Below are positions 58,057 to 64,000 of a DNA stretch of 64,000 nucleotides, one piece after another. Source of the stretch: Acidovorax sp. 210-6. Its GTDB lineage: Bacteria; Pseudomonadota; Gammaproteobacteria; Burkholderiales; Burkholderiaceae_C. The DNA lies in the NCBI RefSeq assembly GCF_010020825.1, contig NZ_JAACJE010000001.1, positions 2,852,001-2,916,000 on the forward strand, in the 5' to 3' direction. A program made the position numbers and the translations under genes. How positions within the stretch are numbered: position 1 is the stretch's first letter; every line of letters starts with the position of its first letter. Under the pieces are notes generated by a model, which searched no databases, was not told where the DNA came from, and saw only the letters and a list, made by a program, of their open reading frames with translations.

Positions 58057-59202
58057 ATGCTGCCGCAACTGCACCGCCAACCCTGGATGGACAGCGACAT
58101 CGAGACCTTTCGTGACCAGGTTCGCCGCTACATCGCCGCCGAGATGGCTCCGCACCTGCCCGTCTGGCGCGAACAGGGCTACATCCCGCGCGAGGTCTGG
58201 CGGCCCTTCGGCGAAATGGGTTTCATGCTGCCCGAGCTGCCCGAGGAATACGGCGGCGCCGGGGCCAGCCTCGCCTACCAACTGGTGGTGCAGGACGAAC
58301 TGACCCGGGCCGAGATGCCGAACAACGTCACGGTGCACAGCATCGCCTCGCACTACATCATGGACTTCGGCACCGAGGCGCAAAAGCAGCGCTGGCTGCC
58401 CAAGCTGGGCAGCGGCGAGATGCTGGTCGGCATTGCGATGACCGAGCCGGGCTGCGGCACGGACTTGAAAGCCATATCCACCCGCGCACGCCGCGATGGC
58501 GACCACTATGTGATCGACGGCGCCAAGACCTTCATCACCAACGGCTTTACCTGCAATCTGCTGATCGTGGTCGCGCGCACCGGCGAGGCAGGCAGCCGGG
58601 GGCTGTCGCTGATCGTGCTGGAGACAGAAAACCTGCCCGGATTCCGCGTGGGCCGCCTGCTCGAAAAGATCGGCATGCCCGCGTCGGACACGGCGGAACT
58701 GTTCTTCGACGGGGTGCGCGTGCCGGCCGATCAACTGCTGGGCGGCGTCGAAGGGCATGGCTTCAAGCAGTTGATGGGCCAGTTGCCCTACGAGCGCATG
58801 TCCATCGCCGTGCCGGCCGCAGCCGTCATCGACCGGGCGCTGGAGCTGACCATTGAATACACCAAGGAGCGCAAGATTTTCGGCGCGCCGCTGTTCGACA
58901 TGCAGACCACGCGCCACAAGCTGGCCGAGCTGGCCACCATCGCCCACGTGGTGCGCACCTTCGTCAACGACTGCACCCAGCGGCTGCTGGACGGCACGCT
59001 GGACGACGAGGCCGCGTACATGGCCAAGTGGTGGTGTACCGAGCAGCAGTGCCGCGTGACCGATGAATGCCTGCAGTTGTTCGGCGGCTATGGCTTCATG
59101 GCCGAGTACCCGATCGCGCGCATGTACGCCGCCTCGCGCGTGCAGAAGATCTACGGCGGCGCGAACGAGGTCATGAAAGAACTGATCGCGAGGAAGCTGT
59201 GA
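58057..59202 (+). CDS. Acyl-CoA dehydrogenase (LCAD-like)
   Basis: A 381-residue FAD-dependent acyl-CoA dehydrogenase that introduces an alpha-beta double bond. MTEPGCGTDL (128-137) is the FAD/substrate signature. The usual catalytic Glu near the C-terminus is replaced by Gly (IYGGANEVMKELI). The likely catalytic base is Glu246 in LPYERMSIA, the position used by long-chain and isovaleryl-CoA dehydrogenases. It is the first gene of the operon. The 3' end overlaps the next start by four bases. Confidence 0.92.
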   Translation: MLPQLHRQPWMDSDIETFRDQVRRYIAAEMAPHLPVWREQGYIPREVWRPFGEMGFMLPELPEEYGGAGASLAYQLVVQDELTRAEMPNNVTVHSIASHYIMDFGTEAQKQRWLPKLGSGEMLVGIAMTEPGCGTDLKAISTRARRDGDHYVIDGAKTFITNGFTCNLLIVVARTGEAGSRGLSLIVLETENLPGFRVGRLLEKIGMPASDTAELFFDGVRVPADQLLGGVEGHGFKQLMGQLPYERMSIAVPAAAVIDRALELTIEYTKERKIFGAPLFDMQTTRHKLAELATIAHVVRTFVNDCTQRLLDGTLDDEAAYMAKWWCTEQQCRVTDECLQLFGGYGFMAEYPIARMYAASRVQKIYGGANEVMKELIARKL

Positions 59203-60272
59203 ACGCTGCGCACACGCTGCAAAGGCCGCTGCACGGCGTCCGTGTGGTGGAGTTCGAGGGCATCGGTCCAGGCCCGTTGGCCGCCATGATGCTGGCCGAC
59301 ATGGGCGCCGAGGTGACGGCGCTGGCGCGGGCCGAGCAGGCCGCCGGGGCGCAGTCGCTGGGCGGGGCGGCGGCCAACCCGCTGCACCGGGGCAAGACGG
59401 TCGAGATCACCGACCTGAAGTCGCCCGGCGGCAAGGCGCGCGCCCTGGATCTGATCGCACAGTCCGACGTTTTGATCGAGGGCTTTCGCCCCGGTGTGAT
59501 GGAGCGGCTGGGCTTCGACCCCGCCGAATGCGCGGCGCTCAACCCCCGGCTGGTCTATGGCCGCATGACGGGCTGGGGCCAGGACGGCCCGCTTGCCCAG
59601 GCCGCCGGCCATGACCTGAACTACGTGGCGCTGACGGGCCTGCTGTCGCTGTCGGCGCACAGGGGGCAAGCGCCCATCGTGCCGCCCTCGGTACTCGGGG
59701 ACGGTGCCGGGGCGCTGGGCATGGCTTTTGGCATCGCCTGCGCGCTGGTCGATGCACGGGCCACTGGTCGTGGCCGGGTCGTGGACGCCGCCATCATCGA
59801 CATCGTGGCCATGCTGGGCACGCTGGTTCATTGGATTCGCGCCAACGGGCAGATCGACGGCGCACAGCCCAGCCCGTTCCACGATTCGCCGTTCTACGAC
59901 GTGTACGCCTGCGCCGACGGCGGCTTCATCAGCCTCGGCGCGATCGAGCCGCCTTTCCACGCACTGCTGCTGTCCAGGCTGGGCCTGACGGACGTGAACC
60001 CCGCCGACCAGTACGACACGGCGACCTGGCCAGCGCTCAAGGCGCGCATCGCAGCCCTCATCCGCAGCCAGCCCAGGGCGCACTGGTGCGCATTGCTCGA
60101 AGGCAGCGACGCCTGCTTCGCACCCGTGCTCAGCCTCGCCGAGGCGGCGCGGCATCCGCACAACGCGGCACGGGGCATCTACCAGACCACCCCTTCCGGC
60201 GCCATCGAAGCGGCCCCGGCCCCACGGTTCCAGGCACTCAACGCAACCACCACCCAGGAGACAAAGAAATGA
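59199..60272 (+). CDS. Class III CoA transferase / alpha-methylacyl-CoA racemase-like protein
   Basis: A 357-residue CaiB/BaiF-family protein. The start is a GTG overlapping the dehydrogenase TGA. VVEFEGIGPGPLAAMMLADM and the long VIEGFRPGVMERLGF segment are characteristic. GHDLNYVALTGLLSLSAHRG contains a His-Asp pair as in racemases, so epimerisation of a 2-methylacyl-CoA is as likely as CoA transfer. The stop overlaps the ligase ATG. Together with the LCAD-type dehydrogenase this favours a branched-chain or sterol-like substrate. Confidence 0.87.
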   Translation: MNAAHTLQRPLHGVRVVEFEGIGPGPLAAMMLADMGAEVTALARAEQAAGAQSLGGAAANPLHRGKTVEITDLKSPGGKARALDLIAQSDVLIEGFRPGVMERLGFDPAECAALNPRLVYGRMTGWGQDGPLAQAAGHDLNYVALTGLLSLSAHRGQAPIVPPSVLGDGAGALGMAFGIACALVDARATGRGRVVDAAIIDIVAMLGTLVHWIRANGQIDGAQPSPFHDSPFYDVYACADGGFISLGAIEPPFHALLLSRLGLTDVNPADQYDTATWPALKARIAALIRSQPRAHWCALLEGSDACFAPVLSLAEAARHPHNAARGIYQTTPSGAIEAAPAPRFQALNATTTQETKK

Positions 60273-61936
60273 CTGCTAACACCCACATCGTCCGCGGCTG
60301 CCCGTCCACCACCGGCAACGAGCGCCAGCTCAACACCACCACGCTGATCCGGCACGCCGCGCGCACCCACGGGGACCAGGAGATCGTCTACCGCACACCC
60401 GATGGCGGCTGGGACCGCTACACCTATGCCGACTGCTACGCCCGCGTCTGCCGCAGCGCCAATGCCCTGCGCGCGCTCGGTGTCGGGCCCGGCGACCGCG
60501 TCGGCATCCTGGACTGGAACAGCCGGCGCCATTTCGAGCTGTACTGGTCCATCCCCGGCCTGGGTGCCGTCATGTTGCAGATGAACCTGCGCCTGGGCGC
60601 CGAAGACCTGGGCTACGTGGTCGGCCACAGCCAGGTGTCCTACGTGTGCGTGGACGAGACATTGCTGCCCATTGCCGAATCCATTGCAGCGAATTCGCCC
60701 CAGATCAAGGGCTGGATCGTCATGACCGACAAGCCGCTGGATCAGATCAAGACCACGCTCAAGCCGCTGCTGCACTACGAAGACCTGCTGGCCGCCGCCG
60801 ACACGAAGATCGACTGGCCCGAGATCGACGAAACCTCGGCCTACAGCGCTTGCTATACCACTGGCACCACGGGCCGGCCCAAGGGCGTGTACTACTCGCA
60901 CCGCGGCATCTACATGCACTCCACGGGCATGGCCACCAACCTGGGCATGACGCTGGACGACTGCGTCATGCTCATCACCCCCATGTTCCACGGGCAATGC
61001 TGGGGCCTGCCGCAGGCCGCCACGCTGCTGGGCGACAAGATCGTGCTGCCGGGCCGCTACGCCGCCGAAGACACCAAGCCGTTGGTGGATGCCATGATCG
61101 CCGAGGGCGTGACGGTCACCAACGGCGCACCGGCCATCTTCCAGCCCATGCTGCAGTACATCGAGACGATGCCGGTCAAGCCGGACTTCAGCCGCATGCG
61201 CATGCTGTCCGGCGCGAGCGAGCCGCCGCTGTCGATGATGATCGGCTTCTATGAACTCACCGGCGCCGAGGTGGTGCATGGCTACGGCGCCACCGAAGCC
61301 ACGACGCTGGTGACGATGAACCGCCTCAAGTCCACGCTCAGGAAGCGCCTGACCGAGGAAGAGCGCTGGAACCTCAAGCGCAAGCAGGGCCTGGTGCTGA
61401 CCGGGGTGGACATCCGCATCGTCGATGCCGACGACAAGGACTTGCCGCACGACGGAAAGTCGGCGGGCGAGATCTGCGTGCGCGGCCCCTGGATCACGGC
61501 CAGCTACCACGACATGCCCGATTCCGGCGACCGCTTCCTGGAAGGCGGCTGGTGGCGCTCGGGCGATGTGGGCACGGTGGACGAGAACGGCTACCTCAAG
61601 GTCACCGACCGCATCAAGGACGTAATCAAGAGCGGCGGCGAATGGATCTCTTCCATCGACATGGAAAACCTGCTCATGGGCCACCCGGCCGTGCGCGACG
61701 CCGCGGTGGTCGGGGTTCCGCATCCGAAGTGGCAGGAACGGCCGCTGGCCCTGGTGGTGCTGAGGCCCGGCCAGCAGGCGACCCAGGAGCAATTGCAGGA
61801 ACACCTGACCAGCGCCTTCGCAAAGTGGCAGTTGCCGGATCAGATCCTGTTCGTCGAGACCATCCCCAAGACCAGCGTCGGCAAGATCGACAAGAAGCGC
61901 ATCCGCGCCGAGCAGGCAGACCGCTACGCCGAGTGA
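60269..61936 (+). CDS. AMP-forming acyl-CoA synthetase
   Basis: A 555-residue acyl-adenylate-forming enzyme that activates a carboxylic acid with ATP and CoA. The P-loop-like signature is YTTGTTGRPKGVYYSH (from about residue 196). The adenylate motif GYGATEAT and the hinge DRIKDVIKSGGEWIS follow. The C-terminal PKTSVGKIDKKRIR has the catalytic lysine. GGAGACAAAGAA precedes the ATG, which overlaps the racemase stop. It resembles medium- to long-chain ligases; the acid is not known. Confidence 0.92.
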   Translation: MTANTHIVRGCPSTTGNERQLNTTTLIRHAARTHGDQEIVYRTPDGGWDRYTYADCYARVCRSANALRALGVGPGDRVGILDWNSRRHFELYWSIPGLGAVMLQMNLRLGAEDLGYVVGHSQVSYVCVDETLLPIAESIAANSPQIKGWIVMTDKPLDQIKTTLKPLLHYEDLLAAADTKIDWPEIDETSAYSACYTTGTTGRPKGVYYSHRGIYMHSTGMATNLGMTLDDCVMLITPMFHGQCWGLPQAATLLGDKIVLPGRYAAEDTKPLVDAMIAEGVTVTNGAPAIFQPMLQYIETMPVKPDFSRMRMLSGASEPPLSMMIGFYELTGAEVVHGYGATEATTLVTMNRLKSTLRKRLTEEERWNLKRKQGLVLTGVDIRIVDADDKDLPHDGKSAGEICVRGPWITASYHDMPDSGDRFLEGGWWRSGDVGTVDENGYLKVTDRIKDVIKSGGEWISSIDMENLLMGHPAVRDAAVVGVPHPKWQERPLALVVLRPGQQATQEQLQEHLTSAFAKWQLPDQILFVETIPKTSVGKIDKKRIRAEQADRYAE

Positions 61937-61978
61937 CACCACTGTGCGCGACACCCACTTTCTACCCTGGAGAACCCC

Positions 61979-63160
61979 ATGAACGACCATGAACCCGTAA
62001 TCGTCGGCGCGCTGCGCACCCCCGTGGGCAAGCGCGGCGGGCGCTTGCACAAATGGCATCCCGTCGATCTGATGGCCGAGACGCTGCGCCAACTGGTCGA
62101 GCAATCCGGCGTGAACCCGGCAGACCTGGACGACGTGATCGTCGGCTGCGTGCTGCAGTGGGATCAGCAGCACGGCAACCTGGCCCGCCATGCCGTGCTG
62201 GCGGCGGGGCTGCCCGAATCCGTCCCGGCGGTGACGGTGGACCGGCAATGCGGCTCCGGCCAGCAGGCGGTGAGCTTTGCAGCACATGGCATCCAGGCCG
62301 GTGCCTACCAGTTGGCCATTGGCGGCGGGGTGGAGTCGATGTCGCAGGCGCCGCTGCCGCCGTCGTTCAAGCCCGGCGCGCCGCTGGGCTCGCAATACAG
62401 CCCGCGCGAACTGGCGCGCTACCAGGACAACCCGCTGATACCGCAAGGCGTGTCGTCGGAGTTGCTGAACACGCGCTTCGGCCTCACGCGCGAGACCCTG
62501 GATGCCTCCGCCGTGCGCAGCCACAAACGCGCCGCCGAGGCGATTCAGGCCGGTCGCATCAAGGATCAACTGGTGCATCTGACTGAGGATCCGGCCGACC
62601 CGAACAGCCCCGTCGTCGCCGCCGACGAGGGCGTGCGCCCCAACTCCGACCCCGAGAAGCTGGCCACGCTGAAAGCCGTGTTTGCCGCCGACGGCGCCAC
62701 CACTGCCGGTAATTCGTCGCAGATCAGCGATGGTGCCGCCGCGCTGCTGATGGCCAGCCGCGCCTATGCCAAGAAGCACGGCCTGAAGCCGCGCGCGCGC
62801 TTCGTCAGCACGGCAGTGGCCGCCGCCGACCCGGTGATCCAATTCACCGCCGTGCTCGACTCCACCCGCAAGGCGCTGAAGGAGTCGGGCCTCACCATCA
62901 ACGACATCGACCTGTTCGAGGTCAACGAAGCCTTTGGCGGCGTGCCGTTGATGTTCCAGAAGGAATTCGGCATCCCCGACGACCGCCTGAACGTCAACGG
63001 CGGCTCGATGGCCATCGGCCATCCGCTGGGCTCCACCGGCGCGCGCATGCTCACCGACCTGTTGTACGAACTGGAGCGCCGGGGCGCCCGCTATGGCCTG
63101 CAGACCATCTGCGAGGCGTCGGGCACGGCCAACACCACCATCATCGAGCGGCTGGCATGA
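61979..63160 (+). CDS. Thiolase (acetyl-CoA C-acyltransferase)
   Basis: A 393-residue thiolase that cleaves 3-ketoacyl-CoA. The nucleophilic Cys91 lies in RQCGSGQQAV, the catalytic His is in GGSMAIGHPLGSTGARM (near residue 348), and the second Cys is in ICEASGTAN (near 378), where most thiolases have CxGGG. Start MNDHEPVIVGALRTP follows CTGGAGAACCCC. The stop overlaps the next gene. It is 42 bp after the ligase. Confidence 0.93.
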   Translation: MNDHEPVIVGALRTPVGKRGGRLHKWHPVDLMAETLRQLVEQSGVNPADLDDVIVGCVLQWDQQHGNLARHAVLAAGLPESVPAVTVDRQCGSGQQAVSFAAHGIQAGAYQLAIGGGVESMSQAPLPPSFKPGAPLGSQYSPRELARYQDNPLIPQGVSSELLNTRFGLTRETLDASAVRSHKRAAEAIQAGRIKDQLVHLTEDPADPNSPVVAADEGVRPNSDPEKLATLKAVFAADGATTAGNSSQISDGAAALLMASRAYAKKHGLKPRARFVSTAVAAADPVIQFTAVLDSTRKALKESGLTINDIDLFEVNEAFGGVPLMFQKEFGIPDDRLNVNGGSMAIGHPLGSTGARMLTDLLYELERRGARYGLQTICEASGTANTTIIERLA

Positions 63161-63957
63161 GCGGGGCCACCATGAGCGAAACCAGCGAAGTGCTCGTCAG
63201 CCGCGAAGGCGCCGTCGTCACCCTGACCATCAACCGCCCGCGCGCGAAGAACAGCCTGAACGGCGCGGTGTTTGCGGGCCTGTCCGCACAGTTGGCGCAA
63301 CTGCGCGACGACGATGCCGTGCGGGCCGTCGTCATCACCGGCGCCGAGGGCGTGTTTTGCGCCGGTGCCGACATCACGGCGTTTGACGTGCTGCGCGCCA
63401 CGCCGCTGCTGGGCGACCGCTCGGCGACGGGCTGGGACTTCTTTGCGGCGCTGGGGCGTTTTCCCAAGCCCGTCATCGCGGCGGTGGAAAAGCTCGCGCT
63501 GGGCGGCGGCACCGAACTGGCGCTGGCCTGCGACATCGCCATCGCCGGCGAGTCCGCCAAGTTCGGCGTGCCGGAAGTCAAGCTGGGCGCCATCCCCGGT
63601 GCGGGCGGCACCCAGCGCCTGGTTCATGCCATCGGCAAGTCCAAGGCCATGGCCCTGCTGCTGACTGGCGATTTCATGGACGCCCGCAAGGCTTGCGACG
63701 TCGGCATCGTGGCCGAAGTGACGGCGGACGGCCAGGCCCTGCCGACGGCGCTGGCGATGGCCCGCCGGATTGCGGCCAATTCGCCGCTGGCCGTGGCGCT
63801 GGCCAAGGATGCGGCCCTGGCCAGCTTTGAAACCCCGCTCGCCCAGGGCCTGGAGCATGAGAAGCGCAATTTCGTCGTCGCCTTGCGTTCCGCCGACAAC
63901 CTGGAAGGGCAAGCCGCATTCCTGGCCAAGCGCACCCCCCAATTCACCGGCCAATAG
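63157..63957 (+). CDS. Enoyl-CoA hydratase
   Basis: A 266-residue crotonase-family hydratase. The oxyanion-hole segment FCAGADIT and both catalytic glutamates are present: in GGGTELALACD and in GVPEVKLGAIPGAGGTQRL. This contrasts with the 52142 protein, which lacks the second. The ATG overlaps the thiolase stop (ATGA); a second in-frame start is at 63172 (MSETSE). It completes dehydrogenase, hydratase and thiolase steps of a beta-oxidation spiral. Confidence 0.93.
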   Translation: MSGATMSETSEVLVSREGAVVTLTINRPRAKNSLNGAVFAGLSAQLAQLRDDDAVRAVVITGAEGVFCAGADITAFDVLRATPLLGDRSATGWDFFAALGRFPKPVIAAVEKLALGGGTELALACDIAIAGESAKFGVPEVKLGAIPGAGGTQRLVHAIGKSKAMALLLTGDFMDARKACDVGIVAEVTADGQALPTALAMARRIAANSPLAVALAKDAALASFETPLAQGLEHEKRNFVVALRSADNLEGQAAFLAKRTPQFTGQ

Positions 63958-63987
63958 CGCCCGTCCGTCACCTCACAAGGAAAAACC

Positions 63988-64000
63988 ATGCAACTCAATT
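63988..64000 (+). CDS. Start of the next gene, cut by the window end
   Basis: ATGCAACTCAATT follows a CAAGGAAAAACC ribosome binding site 30 bp after the hydratase gene. Only MQLN is visible, so no function can be assigned. Its position suggests another gene of the same operon. Confidence 0.6.

Noticed and set aside
60179-63022. 947-codon open frame on the minus strand
   Set aside because: It is antisense to the ligase and thiolase genes and has no recognisable domains.
1-64000. CRISPR arrays, rRNA and tRNA genes
   Set aside because: No regularly spaced repeats, rRNA segments or tRNA cloverleaf sequences were seen on reading both strands.

Overview
The window reads as high-GC betaproteobacterial DNA (Burkholderiales/Rhodocyclales type). 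This is inferred from codon use, the intact IS1071, and the gene families present. It is a mosaic of three blocks, not one coherent locus.

Block 1 (1-4902) is a core-like chromosomal segment. It holds the 3' end of a PQQ cofactor cluster (pqqC, pqqA, pqqD), a bacteriohemerythrin, and a D-malate/tartrate unit (dmlR divergent from dmlA, followed by an AEC-family carrier). It ends in the last ~38 codons of a response-regulator receiver domain, cut by a full-length 3204-bp IS1071 (4903-8106). The five bases flanking IS1071 on the two sides differ, so the IS is a junction left by rearrangement or composite transposition, not a simple insertion.

Block 2 (8107-~43100) looks like the accessory backbone of an integrative conjugative element. 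It carries many short ICE-type genes of unknown function. Recognisable genes are a DinG-like Fe-S helicase, a RES/Xre toxin-antitoxin pair, a ~1690-residue DNA methylase-helicase, an SbcC-like and an SbcD-like protein separated by an AbiE toxin-antitoxin pair on the other strand, a Gp3-like recombination directionality factor homologue, and a DUF1173 protein. At its right end are a UspA/degenerate-hemerythrin/MarR fusion and a tyrosine-recombinase-like protein with no catalytic tyrosine. No integrase with intact active site, att site, tRNA or type IV secretion gene is in view, so the element's ends are not defined here.

The most unusual signal is in the leaders of block 2. Six copies of a two-hairpin element (8142, 14944, 18479, 22330, 23865, 29373) lie upstream of rightward genes. 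Both stems show compensatory base changes between copies, as expected of a structured RNA. Several of the same leaders also carry a second hairpin just before the start codon, whose 5' arm could instead pair with a C-rich strand next to the ribosome binding site.

Block 3 (~43400-64000) is a catabolic region: AraC and TetR regulators, a quinone-oxidoreductase/NmrA pair, and two acyl-CoA gene groups. The first has an AMP-forming CoA ligase broken by a G8 tract, a TetR regulator, an enoyl-CoA hydratase homologue, a nitronate monooxygenase and an aldehyde dehydrogenase. The second is a tightly overlapping operon: acyl-CoA dehydrogenase, class III CoA transferase/racemase, acyl-CoA ligase, thiolase and enoyl-CoA hydratase, with an AraC regulator and an SDR beside it. 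Together they suggest activation and beta-oxidation-like breakdown of an unidentified carboxylic acid. IS1071 and the ICE genes are the likely vehicles for such cargo, which is inference.
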